The notes under the pieces are model-generated. The model did not search any database, was not told the origin of the DNA, and was given only the letters and a program-made list of their open reading frames with translations. Shown here in pieces: positions 44,198-54,165 of a DNA stretch of 64,000 bases. Origin of the DNA: Colwellia hornerae (lineage in GTDB: Bacteria; Pseudomonadota; Gammaproteobacteria; Enterobacterales; Alteromonadaceae); assembly GCF_007954355.1 (NCBI RefSeq), contig NZ_VOLR01000009.1, positions 62,001-126,000 of the forward strand, read 5' to 3'. Position numbers and translations under genes: made by a program. Every line of letters begins with the position of its first letter. Position 1 is the first letter of the stretch.

Positions 44198-46693
44198 ATG
44201 AATTTTAAAATACAATCGCTTACTGAAATTAAATATAAAAATGAGCATAAATCGCTGAAATTAAATTTTATTCAGTTAACTTTACCGTTTTTATTATCTG
44301 TTTTTGTCACTCAGGCATTGGCTATTCAAGTCGAAATAGACCATCAACCTAAAATTAAAGTAGCAACATTTAATGTCAGTATGGATGCAACAAACTACTT
44401 ACCTGACAATATAATAGGATCGGGTGTTGAACTTATCGCTGCCCTTAAAGACGATCGTCAACAAATTAAAAACATTGCTGAAATTATTCAACGTAACCGC
44501 CCTGATATTATTCTCCTTAATGAATTTGACTATATCGCCAATCCAGAGCAAGGCGTTGAAATATTTTTAAAGGAGTATTTAGGTAAATCACAACAGGGGA
44601 TCGCCGCCATTGATTACCCATATTATTATTTTGCTCCAGTTAATACCGGTGTAAGTACGCCTTTTGACTTGGACAATAACGGTAAAAAAACCAATAACCT
44701 TGGCGACGCTCAAGGCTTTGGTCACTTCCCAGGTCATTTTGGTATGTTGGTGCTCTCTAAATATCCAATTGTTGAGGACAGTATTAGAACTTTCCAACAT
44801 TTCCTTTGGAAAGATATGCCCAATGCCATAGTGCCAATCGATCCGAATACGAAAGAGCACTGGTATAACGAACAAGAATGGCAAATGCTGCGTTTATCGT
44901 CTAAATCGCACTGGGATATTCCTATTAATGTCCAAGGTAAACTTGTTCATATACTAGCAAGCCACCCGACACCACCGGTATTCGACGGTAACGAAGACCG
45001 TAATGGTGCAAGAAACCATGACGAAATACGCTTTTGGCAAGACTATATTACCCCAGAAAAAGGCGACTATATTTACGATGACCAAGGTGGTAAAGGCGGG
45101 TTAACGTTAAATAGCCGTTTTGTAATTTTAGGTGATCAAAATGCCTCTAAAGATGAAGGTGCTGCCCGCAAAGATGGCATTAGTAAACTATTGGCTAGCC
45201 CTTTTATTAATAATGATATGACACCTGCTAGCGTCGCTGGAATAAAAAATAGTAATAGCGCTTTTGCCGCTAACCATACCGCTGGCTGGGGTATGCAAGC
45301 AGACTATGTTTTACCTTCGCGCTTTGGCATTAACCTACAAAACAATGGTGTGTTTTGGCCAGAGCAGAACGGCCCACTTTATCGCTTAATTGAAACCCGC
45401 TCCGCTTCATCTGATCACCGTTTGGTTTGGGCTGATTTAACTTTAACAGCCAAAGTTAAGCCAGCTAAAAATATTATCATGGTTATTGGTGATGGAATGG
45501 GACCCGCTTACACCACTGGTTATCGTTATTATATGGATAATATAAACACACCGCTGGTAGAGACCACTATTTTTGATGAACTGCTAACAGGTATGGTCAG
45601 TACTTATCCGGTTAATAGCCAAGGTTATGTTACCGACTCTGCCGCAGCCGCTACCGCATTATCTACCGGTCATAAAACCTATAACGGTGCTATTGGCGTT
45701 GACGTTAATAAAAAACCACTATTAACCATAATGGAACACGCAAAACAATTAGGTAAAAAAACTGGCTTAGTGGTTACCTCCCAAATCAATCATGCCACGC
45801 CTGCTGCCTATTTTTCTCACAATGAAAGTCGTAAAAATTACAATGAAATTGCCGACAGTTACTTTGACGACAAAATTAAGGGTCACTTTAAGGCAGATTT
45901 AATGCTCGGCGGTGGTAGCAAATATTTTATTCGCCCAGACAGAGACTTAGTCAGCGAATTCAAGCAGGCAGGTTTTCAATATATTAGTGACTTATCAACA
46001 CTTACTTCACTTAATAAACATCAGCCAATATTAGGTTTATTTGCTGAAGTAGGCCTGCCTTGGACACTTGATAATAAAAATGAAAATCATTTACTGGCGA
46101 TGACTAAAACTGCTGTACAACATTTAGAGAATAATGAAGGTTACGTGCTGCTTGTAGAAGCAAGTCAAATAGACTGGGCGGGTCATAGTAATGATATTGC
46201 TGCTGCTATGGCTGAAATGCAAGATTTAGCCGAAACACTCACTTGGTTGAAAAACTATGTCGAAAATCGTGATGACACTTTATTAGTTGCCACAGCAGAT
46301 CATAGTACGGGTGGCTTAACCCTTGGTGCTAACGGCGATTATCGTTGGCAGCCTGAGTTTTTGAAAAACTTAACCCTATCGCCAAAAAGTATTGCAGCAA
46401 AATTGGCGCAGAAAAACATGCCCCTTTCTGCTCAGCAATTATCCAACGCACTTGGTTTTATCGTTACTGACCAAGAAGCTAATTTATTTATCGATAGTAA
46501 CGATGAAAAATCTATCTATGGGCAAATAAAGTTATTAATTGATGCAAAAACCAACACCGGTTGGACTTCGGGTGGTCATACTGGCATAGACGTACAAGTC
46601 TTTGCCACAGGTCATGGCGGTAAAGCATTTAACCGACAGCAAACTAATACCGACATAGCTAAGCAACTCTTTAAAGTGCTTGGAGACAATTAA
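44198..46693 (+). CDS. Secreted fusion: endonuclease/exonuclease/phosphatase-fold domain + alkaline phosphatase
   Basis: 831 residues. A long N-region precedes the signal (FIQLTLPFLLSVFVTQALA, cleavage near residue 45). Residues about 50-410 form an EEP-superfamily domain (VATFNVSMDA, IILLNEFDYI, LGDQNASKDEG, SSDHRLVWADL). Residues about 421-831 form an alkaline phosphatase: MVIGDGMG, nucleophile Ser481 in YVTDSAAAATAL, ATADHSTGG and SGGHTGIDV for metals. The domains match the diesterase-plus-monoesterase chemistry needed to release phosphate and nucleosides. The two domains lie in one uninterrupted frame. The next gene, a secreted nuclease, is 85 bp downstream. Confidence 0.88.
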   Translation: MNFKIQSLTEIKYKNEHKSLKLNFIQLTLPFLLSVFVTQALAIQVEIDHQPKIKVATFNVSMDATNYLPDNIIGSGVELIAALKDDRQQIKNIAEIIQRNRPDIILLNEFDYIANPEQGVEIFLKEYLGKSQQGIAAIDYPYYYFAPVNTGVSTPFDLDNNGKKTNNLGDAQGFGHFPGHFGMLVLSKYPIVEDSIRTFQHFLWKDMPNAIVPIDPNTKEHWYNEQEWQMLRLSSKSHWDIPINVQGKLVHILASHPTPPVFDGNEDRNGARNHDEIRFWQDYITPEKGDYIYDDQGGKGGLTLNSRFVILGDQNASKDEGAARKDGISKLLASPFINNDMTPASVAGIKNSNSAFAANHTAGWGMQADYVLPSRFGINLQNNGVFWPEQNGPLYRLIETRSASSDHRLVWADLTLTAKVKPAKNIIMVIGDGMGPAYTTGYRYYMDNINTPLVETTIFDELLTGMVSTYPVNSQGYVTDSAAAATALSTGHKTYNGAIGVDVNKKPLLTIMEHAKQLGKKTGLVVTSQINHATPAAYFSHNESRKNYNEIADSYFDDKIKGHFKADLMLGGGSKYFIRPDRDLVSEFKQAGFQYISDLSTLTSLNKHQPILGLFAEVGLPWTLDNKNENHLLAMTKTAVQHLENNEGYVLLVEASQIDWAGHSNDIAAAMAEMQDLAETLTWLKNYVENRDDTLLVATADHSTGGLTLGANGDYRWQPEFLKNLTLSPKSIAAKLAQKNMPLSAQQLSNALGFIVTDQEANLFIDSNDEKSIYGQIKLLIDAKTNTGWTSGGHTGIDVQVFATGHGGKAFNRQQTNTDIAKQLFKVLGDN

Positions 46694-46778
46694 CGCAGAT
46701 TCACTAACGGTCATTAATGACTGAACAATACTAACTAAAAGACTCAATACCATTGAGCAAATAACCTAAAGGAAAATT

Positions 46779-49169
46779 ATGAAAATACAAATGTTAACAG
46801 CAGTACTCGGCCTTAGCGTGCTATCAAGTCATGCTAATGTTGTGATCACTGAATATGTTGAAGGGGGAGGCAGCAATAAAGCCATTGAAATCTCTAATCT
46901 TGGTTCGGTAAATGTTGATCTAGCCGCGGAAGGTTATAAACTTGATCTCTATTCGAATGGTAAGACAGAAACGACTAACGGTATATCATTGCAAGGTATT
47001 TTAATACCTGGCTCGAGCATTGTTGTTTATAATAAAGATGCCACTGCAGAATTTAAATTTGATGCTCCTCAAGGACTTGAAGATGCCAGTGCGACTTATT
47101 TCAATGGCGATGATGCCCTACTACTTTCAAACGCTGATGGTGTTGTTGACAGTTTTGGACAATTAGGCACAGACCCTGGCAGTAACTGGGGTGAAGGTGA
47201 TTTTTCTACTAAAGATCATACTTTACGCCGTTTAACATCGGTCACTGAAGGTGATACCACCTCTGACGATGCTTTTGACCCAGCAACACAATGGGCAACG
47301 TTTCCAAAAGATACCTCAGACGGTTTAGGTTGTGCGGGCGAAGCAGCCTGTGATGGCAATCAACCATTACCGACTGATGGTGGCTCTTCAACCGGACAAG
47401 GGATTGTAGTGATCACTGAGTATGTTGAAGGTGGTGGCAGTAATAAAGCCATTGAAATATCTAACCTAGGTACTGCCGATGTCGATTTAGCGGTTGATGG
47501 CTATAAACTAGAGCTCTATGCAAATGGCAAGACAGACTCACCAAATGAACTATTATTGCAAGGTTTACTGGTACCTGGATCGAGTATTGTTGTTTATAAC
47601 CAGGGAGCAACTGAGCTATTTAAATTTGATACTCCTCAAGGTATTGAAGATACAAGCGTAACTTACTTCAATGGTGATGATGCTATTATACTTGTTAACA
47701 ATGCCGGTGTTGTCGATAGCTTTGGACAATTTGGTGTCGACCCTGGTAGTAATTGGGGTACCGGCGACTTTTCAACTAAAGATCATACCTTACGTCGCCT
47801 AGACACGGTTACCGAAGGTGATACCATCACTGATGATGCTTTTGACCCAGCAACACAATGGGCTACTTTTGCTAAAGATACCGCTAATGGCTTAGGCTGT
47901 ACAGGCGAAGTGACTTGTGACGGTTCACAACCTTCACCGACTGCCGGCACACCTGCTGATGACGGTTCAACTCCCGCTACTGGTATTTGTACCAACTGCC
48001 CTGACTTAGCAAAAATTGCCGATCGGATGACTTATGTCGAAGCAACTTATTATACTCAAGCAAACGCTGCAGAAACCGCTGGTTTACGTGCTGCAATCAC
48101 AACCGACATTAGTGCTAACCATAAACAACTAAGCTACTCAGAAGTATGGACCGCGCTAACAAGTACTGACGAAGACCCTGCTAATGCCGACAACATAATA
48201 TTACTTTATTCAGGGCGTTCTATAGCCAAAGCAGATAATGGTAGTGGCTCTGCTTCAAGTAATCAAAATTTTTGGAATCGTGAGCATACATGGGCTAAAT
48301 CACATGGTTTTCCAGAGACTAATCAATTAGGTTATACCGATATTCATCATTTGCGCCCTACGGATATATCGATGAACAGTGACCGTGGTAATCGTGATTT
48401 TGATATTGGTGGTACGGCTAACACTGAAGCTCCTAAAAACAGAAGCACAGAAAACACTTGGGAACCAAGAGATGAAGTAAAAGGTGATGTTGCCCGGATG
48501 ATGTTTTATATGGATGTACGTTACGACGCTGGTACAGAAATTACCATGCCTGATTTAATTTTAGTTGATATGGTAGGCACTGCTACTAGTAAGTTGAGTG
48601 ATGGTACCGGTGAACTAGGTAAATTATGTACCTTGTTTGATTGGCATTCACAAGACCCTATTGATACCTTTGAAATAAACCGTAACCACACCATTTATGA
48701 ATATCAAGGCAACCGTAACCCTTTTATCGATCATCCTGAATGGGTAGATAGCCTTTATGCTTCAGCTTGTGGTGGTGGTAGTGATGGTGGTGATGCTAAC
48801 GCAGCGCCAACAGTTTCAGCAGGTGATGAGCAATCAGTTGCCTCAGCTGCCAACGTGACACTAACTGCAACCGCTGCAGATAGTGATGGCAGTATTGCTA
48901 GCTACCTTTGGACACAAACCAGTGGTAAAGGGGCTAAGCTAACTGTTACTGACACAGCTACCCTCACTTTTGTTGCTCCGAAAGTAGGTAAAGATGAAAG
49001 TTTAGTTTTTAATGTAACTGTTACTGATGATCAAGGTAAAACAAGTTCAGCCGCTGTTACTATTAATGTCGCCGCTGAAGTAATAGCCAAGGAAGACAGC
49101 AGTGGTGGTACTTTTTACTTTTTACTTGCAGGACTTGCTCTATTATCATTAAGAAGACTTAACAGGTAG
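46779..49169 (+). CDS. Extracellular endonuclease I with two lamin-tail domains and GlyGly-CTERM
   Basis: 796 residues: signal peptide (LTAVLGLSVLSSHA), two tandem lamin-tail domains (about 20-185 and 209-375) each starting VVITEYVEGGGSNKAIEISN, an endonuclease I domain (about 410-660; FWNREHTWAKSHGF, DIHHLRPTD, and MNSDRGN), a PKD/REJ-like domain (about 675-765), and a GlyGly-CTERM tail (SSGGTFYFLLAGLALLSLRR). The tail predicts type II secretion and rhombosortase processing, leaving the nuclease at or outside the cell surface. It would degrade extracellular DNA or RNA. Confidence 0.92.
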   Translation: MKIQMLTAVLGLSVLSSHANVVITEYVEGGGSNKAIEISNLGSVNVDLAAEGYKLDLYSNGKTETTNGISLQGILIPGSSIVVYNKDATAEFKFDAPQGLEDASATYFNGDDALLLSNADGVVDSFGQLGTDPGSNWGEGDFSTKDHTLRRLTSVTEGDTTSDDAFDPATQWATFPKDTSDGLGCAGEAACDGNQPLPTDGGSSTGQGIVVITEYVEGGGSNKAIEISNLGTADVDLAVDGYKLELYANGKTDSPNELLLQGLLVPGSSIVVYNQGATELFKFDTPQGIEDTSVTYFNGDDAIILVNNAGVVDSFGQFGVDPGSNWGTGDFSTKDHTLRRLDTVTEGDTITDDAFDPATQWATFAKDTANGLGCTGEVTCDGSQPSPTAGTPADDGSTPATGICTNCPDLAKIADRMTYVEATYYTQANAAETAGLRAAITTDISANHKQLSYSEVWTALTSTDEDPANADNIILLYSGRSIAKADNGSGSASSNQNFWNREHTWAKSHGFPETNQLGYTDIHHLRPTDISMNSDRGNRDFDIGGTANTEAPKNRSTENTWEPRDEVKGDVARMMFYMDVRYDAGTEITMPDLILVDMVGTATSKLSDGTGELGKLCTLFDWHSQDPIDTFEINRNHTIYEYQGNRNPFIDHPEWVDSLYASACGGGSDGGDANAAPTVSAGDEQSVASAANVTLTATAADSDGSIASYLWTQTSGKGAKLTVTDTATLTFVAPKVGKDESLVFNVTVTDDQGKTSSAAVTINVAAEVIAKEDSSGGTFYFLLAGLALLSLRRLNR
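46842..47930 (+). repeat. Internal duplication encoding two lamin-tail domains
   Basis: DNA from 46842 recurs from 47409 at an offset of 567 bp (189 codons), with long near-identical stretches such as GTGATCACTGA and AAAGCCATTGAAAT. Differences are mostly third-base changes, so both copies are under selection. Confidence 0.85.
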
Positions 49170-49199
49170 ATTTTTTACTCACCTTGTAGTCAGCAGACC

Positions 49200-49230
49200 A
49201 AGTTGCATTAGCGATAAGTTAATGCAACTT
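49200..49230 (+). terminator. Hairpin after the endonuclease gene
   Basis: An 11-bp perfect stem (AAGTTGCATTA with 49220-49230) and 9-nt loop, 31 bp past the stop. No U-tract follows, so termination is uncertain. Confidence 0.5.
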
Positions 49231-49358
49231 GTATCAATGCCCACACCCGCAAACGTCTCCAAGCAATAAAGTTCTTTACTGCTCTATAAACCTTACTCAT
49301 ACTAGAATATAAAATAGTTTACTGCAGATAAGACAACACTAAAACAAGGATTATATCG

Positions 49359-50141
49359 ATGATAAATAAAAGTTTGATGGCTGTTATGGTCATTACACTC
49401 GCCCACTTACCGATTAAATCGGCGCTAGCACTTGGTCCTAATGGACATCGTATGGTTGCCAAAATAGCAGAAGATAATTTAGAACCTTCGGCAAAAAAAG
49501 CGCTGATGCAACTAACCGATGGTGCGCCATTAGCTCAAATGGCTAATTGGCCTGATAATATACGTTCAGATAAAAAATGGGATTATGCTAAGCCTTGGCA
49601 CTATATCTCTATTGATGATGATGAAGTATTTAATGGTCTAAAAAGAAATGAAGCCGGCGATATATTAAAAGCTTTAGCTGATTTTGAAAAAACACTTCGC
49701 GATAAAACAATCTCCAAAGCAGAGAAATGGCAAGCATTAGCTTTCTATATTCACTTTGTTGGTGACATCCACCAACCCCTTCATGTTGGGCGTAGAGATG
49801 ATCTGGGTGGCAATAAAATAACCGTAAAATGGTTTGGAAAACCAACAAAACTTCATGCCGTGTGGGATTCATCAATTATTGAGCACCAAAAACTTTCTTA
49901 CACCGAATATGCTGATTTTTTAAATAATCAGACGCCAGACATCATTAACTTATGGCAAGATAGCGTTTATCTTGATTGGGCTAAAGAAGCTAAGTCTATC
50001 AGAGAAACTGTCTATGATTTCCCCAAAGACAATGAATTAGGTTATCAGTATGCCTATAAGAACACGCCAATATTAAATGAACAAATAACGAAAGCAGGCA
50101 TTCGTCTTGCTGGCATGTTAAACGATATTTTTAAAAGATAA
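49359..50141 (+). CDS. Secreted S1/P1-type nuclease
   Basis: 260 residues with a signal peptide ending in SALA. Zinc ligands of the family are visible in order: NGH, NWPDNI, PWHYIS, FYIHFVGDIHQPLHV and LHAVWDSS. These enzymes cut single-stranded DNA and RNA to 5'-nucleotides. The predicted mature N-terminus is LGPNGH: Leu occupies the place of the usual Trp1, whose main-chain atoms bind zinc in P1 nuclease, so function is probably kept if cleavage is exact. It is the third secreted nucleic-acid enzyme in a row. Confidence 0.92.
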   Translation: MINKSLMAVMVITLAHLPIKSALALGPNGHRMVAKIAEDNLEPSAKKALMQLTDGAPLAQMANWPDNIRSDKKWDYAKPWHYISIDDDEVFNGLKRNEAGDILKALADFEKTLRDKTISKAEKWQALAFYIHFVGDIHQPLHVGRRDDLGGNKITVKWFGKPTKLHAVWDSSIIEHQKLSYTEYADFLNNQTPDIINLWQDSVYLDWAKEAKSIRETVYDFPKDNELGYQYAYKNTPILNEQITKAGIRLAGMLNDIFKR

Positions 50142-50162
50142 ATAATTGTTCTAGATATGAGA

Positions 50163-50186
50163 GCCTAGTTAACTACTAGGCCATTT
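50163..50186 (+). terminator. Weak terminator after the S1/P1 nuclease
   Basis: GCCTAGT pairs with ACTAGGC (50175-50181) around a 5-nt loop, followed by CATTTT. Confidence 0.55.
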
Positions 50187-50323
50187 TAATCAATTTAAAC
50201 ATCTCAACTTAATGAATAAAATCATTGCCCCTTTAAGCTAAGTTAACCGACATTCCTTAAGAGTATTACCTCAACATTATTAGTAGATTTTTATTGCTAC
50301 TCTTTGTTAGCGTAAAAATCCCC

Positions 50324-51037
50324 TTATTTTGTTAGGTGTTTTATTGCCGTTTGCACAAACTGCTGCAAATTGATTGGAATAATAACAAAGAGCGCTATCC
50401 CTTGAGCAAAATCAGGGTTGATCTGGCAATAATACTTAATTTCTGCTTTATCGCTACTGCGCAACATTTCCAGCTCTTGTTGGCTGTAATTACTGCTTCG
50501 TTTTACTGAAACTAAACAACGAAGCTTATTTTCATTACTGTTTTTCCCATCTGGATTAAAGCGGGCAAACAATTCCTTAGGTGCAGATTGCCCAAGGTAC
50601 GGCCAAACTACTGCGGTATTCTTAGCGATTGCACGATACATAGCAGGACTGAGCATGGTATCGGCATAATAGTGTTTGCGCCAAGGTCTTTTTAACCAGC
50701 TTTTAAAGCTTTCTTTAATTGAAAACAAAAAAGTATTGCCACCTTTTCGATGTTTTGGAAGAAATGCAGCAGAGGCCTTAATGACCGTACAATTAGCATT
50801 GTCGGTGAAGGTGAGTAAACAGTAACCTATAATTTGCTGATGGTTTAGATAAAGTCGCAACTTCCTCTGATCAGGCCCAGGACTATCAAAATACTTTAAC
50901 AGATAAACTTCCGCGTCTACATCAGCAAAACTAACCTTGATAATTTCGCTAAGCGCGCTTCTTTGCGCAGCCGATAACCATTGCTTAGACTGTGTTAAGT
51001 CTAGAAAGCCGAGTTCACTGATAACAAACCTCTCCAA
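50324..51037 (-). CDS. Hypothetical protein, possibly acetyltransferase-like
   Basis: 237 residues, cytoplasmic. The middle (KLRLYLNHQQIIGYCLLTF, then a strand and FLPKHRKGGNTFLFSIKE) resembles a GNAT core with a degenerate cofactor loop, and the C-terminus is hydrophobic (GIALFVIIPINLQQFV). I do not recognise a family. The frame opens with TTG at 51037 and no in-frame ATG follows nearby, so the start is uncertain. Confidence 0.6.
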   Translation of the reverse strand: MERFVISELGFLDLTQSKQWLSAAQRSALSEIIKVSFADVDAEVYLLKYFDSPGPDQRKLRLYLNHQQIIGYCLLTFTDNANCTVIKASAAFLPKHRKGGNTFLFSIKESFKSWLKRPWRKHYYADTMLSPAMYRAIAKNTAVVWPYLGQSAPKELFARFNPDGKNSNENKLRCLVSVKRSSNYSQQELEMLRSSDKAEIKYYCQINPDFAQGIALFVIIPINLQQFVQTAIKHLTK

Positions 51038-51265
51038 TAATATGAGTTAAGGGTGCTAGATTAATATGAAAAACTTACTGATGCCAGCTATAAAATAAGC
51101 TACTGACTTATTGATCTTTTAATAGAGTAACTCATGGCAGCAATTGAAAAATTATTTATATATTTATTTCAAAGGCGAGCAGGAATGCTTTTATGCCGTG
51201 CATACTATAAATGGAAAATAAGGTGGCCACGATAACCAACCGTTATTTTCCTTTTAATTAACTTA

Positions 51266-51739
51266 TTATGATTCTTTAGTTGCTCTTAACATCCACGCTG
51301 TTTTCTCGTGTATACGCATACGATCAGACACTAGCGAAGCGGTTGACTCATCATCAGCAGCTTGTGCAATTTTTAAAACTTCACGCGATGTTTTAATAAC
51401 TTGTTCATGCCCTTTGGTGAGTAACTCAACCATCTGCGCAGAACTTGGTACACCGTCAACCTCTTTAATAGAGCTTAATTTTGAAAACTCTTTATAGGTT
51501 CCTGGTGCAGGTACATCTAGGGTTCTAATGCGTTCAGCAATGTCATCAACAGCAATTGCTAATTCGGTATAATGTTCTTCAAACATCAAATGTAACTCAC
51601 GAAATTGTAAACCAGTGACATTCCAATGAAAATTATGTGTTTGCAAATATAGCGTATAAGAGTCGGCTAAAAGTCGTTTTAAACCGTCTGATATTTCCGT
51701 TCTATTTTCTTTATTTATGCCAATATCGATATCAGTCAT
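51266..51739 (-). CDS. dps: Dps-family ferritin-like DNA-protection protein
   Basis: 157 residues, four-helix bundle. The di-iron inter-subunit site is visible: His in [10 protein letters not shown] and the Asp/Glu of [12 protein letters not shown]. It oxidises and stores iron with peroxide and may coat DNA in starvation. The N-terminal tail is short, with few Lys/Arg, so DNA binding is less certain than ferroxidase activity. The ATG has TTAGGAAAT upstream. Single gene. Confidence 0.92.
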   Translation of the reverse strand: MTDIDIGINKENRTEISDGLKRLLADSYTLYLQTHNFHWNVTGLQFRELHLMFEEHYTELAIAVDDIAERIRTLDVPAPGTYKEFSKLSSIKEVDGVPSSAQMVELLTKGHEQVIKTSREVLKIAQAADDESTASLVSDRMRIHEKTAWMLRATKES

Positions 51740-52193
51740 GTAATTTCCTAATCTTTAGAATTTGATAAATGTATAACGCCTTATCGAGCGAGCGATAAAT
51801 TGTCGACTAAAATTGAAAGGTAAAAACGCTAGTAAACTGTTTATCTTTGTTTGAGTAACGTCTATTTTTACTCTGCTTTGATTTTTAAAGCAATTAACAT
51901 CTTAACACAAATCACCATCGGCTATAACCACCAGTAATAATGATAAATAATTGCGACTTCAGGCTGTTTTTGCTGATACAGCATACGGACAGCGTAACCA
52001 ATTATCACTAAATTTTTAAAGTGGCTACGTAAGTCTCGATGAGTTTTATTATCTACTATGCTATTATTTATTTTATTTTTAAGAAAGTTCAGACAATGGC
52101 TGAGAGTTGTTAATTTAAGTACTCTTGGGTCCTGTTTATCAAAAAAGTGTCTGCGCTACCACTACTTTATATTTTAACCTAAGTGTTATTGCC
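51740..52193. other. Intergenic region between dps and alkB
   Basis: A 454-bp divergent, AT-rich region that should hold the promoters of both genes. No open frame with a ribosome site, no strong hairpin and no operator-like palindrome was seen. Confidence 0.4.
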
Positions 52194-52805
52194 ATGGACT
52201 TATTTTCAACTTTATTAGACCAGCCGATTAGTCTTTTACCCTATGATGGTGATGTCGATTATTTCGGTGAAATTATCTCATTAGGCGATAGCGACTATTA
52301 TTTTCACCGCTTGCTTAATAATATTGATTGGCGTTGTGACCAAGCAATAATTTTTGGCAAGACGATTGAAACAAAAAGGAAAGTGGCTTGGCATGCCGCA
52401 GAGTGTTTTAGCTATACCTATTCAAATATCACTAAAACAGCGTTGCCTTTTACCGATGATTTACTTTCATTAAAAGCACTTGTCGAACGCCATAGTGGTG
52501 AAACTTATAATTCATGCTTACTTAACCTCTATCACAGTGGCGAAGAAGGTATGGCTTGGCACAGTGACGGTGAAGATGATTTAAAAGACCAAGGTGCTAT
52601 TGCATCCTTGAGTTTTGGTGCTGAAAGAAAATTCGCTTTTAAGCACAAACAATCAAAAGAAGTCTTTAGCTTACCCCTTAAAGCTGGCAGTTTGTTAGTT
52701 ATGAAGGGGCCAACACAACAGTATTGGCTACATCGCTTGCCGCCAACTAAGCTCATTAAAGGCGCAAGAATAAACCTTACGTTTAGAACGATAGTTAAAG
52801 CTTAA
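52194..52805 (+). CDS. AlkB-type 2-oxoglutarate/Fe(II) dioxygenase
   Basis: 203 residues from ATG 52194; a frame from 52125 adds a poor N-terminus. It belongs to the DNA/RNA alkylation-repair dioxygenases of the ALKBH2/3-like subgroup. Substrate and metal residues: NLYHSGEEGMAWHSDGEDD (His and Asp of HxD), the distal His in YWLHRLPPT, and the 2-oxoglutarate Arg pair in RINLTFR. It repairs 1-methyladenine and 3-methylcytosine in the family. It is divergent from dps. Confidence 0.92.
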   Translation: MDLFSTLLDQPISLLPYDGDVDYFGEIISLGDSDYYFHRLLNNIDWRCDQAIIFGKTIETKRKVAWHAAECFSYTYSNITKTALPFTDDLLSLKALVERHSGETYNSCLLNLYHSGEEGMAWHSDGEDDLKDQGAIASLSFGAERKFAFKHKQSKEVFSLPLKAGSLLVMKGPTQQYWLHRLPPTKLIKGARINLTFRTIVKA

Positions 52806-52932
52806 TGTTTTTTTGTTAACAGCAGCGCTATTTCGCGACTTAATCAAAGCCACTCGATTAAAGTATCGCCGTTAATTGCCAAGCGATGCTCGACAACGAA
52901 CTCCCCCAATACTGAAAGAACATTAATATGCC

Positions 52933-54165
52933 CTATTCATTTTTATACTTATTTCGATAAATTTTCGTCAGTTTTTTTAGTCGCAGTTGGTCATAAATCA
53001 ATGAGAATAACGGTGATGAATTTAATTTAGGCGCTTTACCTTTGCCGATACGTTGTAACTGACGTTTGGTAATAGCCATAGTTGCAAGCGCGGCTAATGT
53101 TTTATCTTGCCATTTTACTTGAGGTAAAACAGCAATGGTGTCAGATGACATTTTCCAACGTTGAGGAAGGTTGGGACTAAAGGCCAGTGCTCGACCAATA
53201 CCAACCATATCAACGCCTTCGTCTAATACTTTTTGTGCGATGGCTAAACGGACAATTCCTCCTGTTGTCATAATTGGCATAGGGGCTTGTTTGGCAATTT
53301 CTTTAGCAAACTCAAGAAAATAAGCCTCTCTATTTAGGGGCTGTCCATCAGCTGTATTACCCTGCATTGCTGGACTTTCATAGCTACCACCTGACAATTC
53401 AACTAAATCTACTTTTAAATGACCAAGTTCTTTTACTACGGCTAAGGCATCTTTTTCATCAAAACCACCGCGCTGAAAATCTGCTGAGTTTAACTTAACT
53501 GCTACCGCTATATTTTCAGGGATAACTTGCTTAATGGCTTTAACAATTTCAAAGAGTAGCCGCGCACGGTTTTCAAGACTGCCACCCCAGCTATCATTTC
53601 TCTTATTGGTCAGCGGCGATAAAAATTGCGACAACAGATAGCCATGGGCAGCATGGATCTCAACACCATGAAAACCCGCTTCAACCGCACGAGATGCTGT
53701 GGTAACAAAGCGCTGAATTAACGCTTCAATTTCAAGCTCTGTCATTGGACTTGGTTTACTGAATAGTTTGCTATGCTTACCCATATTCAACGCTATATCT
53801 GAGGGAGATAATACCTGTCCCCCCATAGCGGCATAAACTTGTCGGCCTGGATGGTTGATTTGCATCCATATTTTTGTACCATTTTGGCTTGCTACTTCAG
53901 CCCATTTTTTAAAGGGCGCTAAGGGAGTCTTTTCCTCTAAAGCTATGCCGCCTGGACCGGTCATTGCACGGTGGTCGACCATTACATTACCCGTGATAAG
54001 CAAACCCGTGCCACCCGCACACCATGTTTTGTAAAGTTGAAAAATATCATCGCCAGGTAAATGCCCCGTGGCAGCCATATTTTCTTCCATAGCGGCTTTT
54101 GCTAAACGATTTGGCAGTGTTGCGCCATTAGGTAGGGTTATTGGTGTAAATACAGAGTGACTCAA
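52933..54165 (-). CDS. Old Yellow Enzyme family NADH:flavin oxidoreductase
   Basis: 410 residues, FMN-dependent TIM barrel. Motifs: LPNRLAKAAMEENMA near the N-terminus, MQINHPGRQVYA, GVEIHAAHGYLLSQFLSPLTN (the substrate-binding His pair and active-site region), RNDSWGGSLENRARLL, and ITGNVMVDHRA. It reduces activated alkenes; the natural substrate is unknown. The C-terminal 60 residues are basic and extend past the barrel. Single gene. Confidence 0.92.
   Translation of the reverse strand: MSHSVFTPITLPNGATLPNRLAKAAMEENMAATGHLPGDDIFQLYKTWCAGGTGLLITGNVMVDHRAMTGPGGIALEEKTPLAPFKKWAEVASQNGTKIWMQINHPGRQVYAAMGGQVLSPSDIALNMGKHSKLFSKPSPMTELEIEALIQRFVTTASRAVEAGFHGVEIHAAHGYLLSQFLSPLTNKRNDSWGGSLENRARLLFEIVKAIKQVIPENIAVAVKLNSADFQRGGFDEKDALAVVKELGHLKVDLVELSGGSYESPAMQGNTADGQPLNREAYFLEFAKEIAKQAPMPIMTTGGIVRLAIAQKVLDEGVDMVGIGRALAFSPNLPQRWKMSSDTIAVLPQVKWQDKTLAALATMAITKRQLQRIGKGKAPKLNSSPLFSLIYDQLRLKKLTKIYRNKYKNE

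Noticed and set aside
46710-46721. GTCATTAATGAC palindrome upstream of the endonuclease gene as a nucleoside operator
   Set aside because: The half-sites are in the opposite order (GTCA...TGAC) with a 4-bp spacer, so it does not match the other sites.
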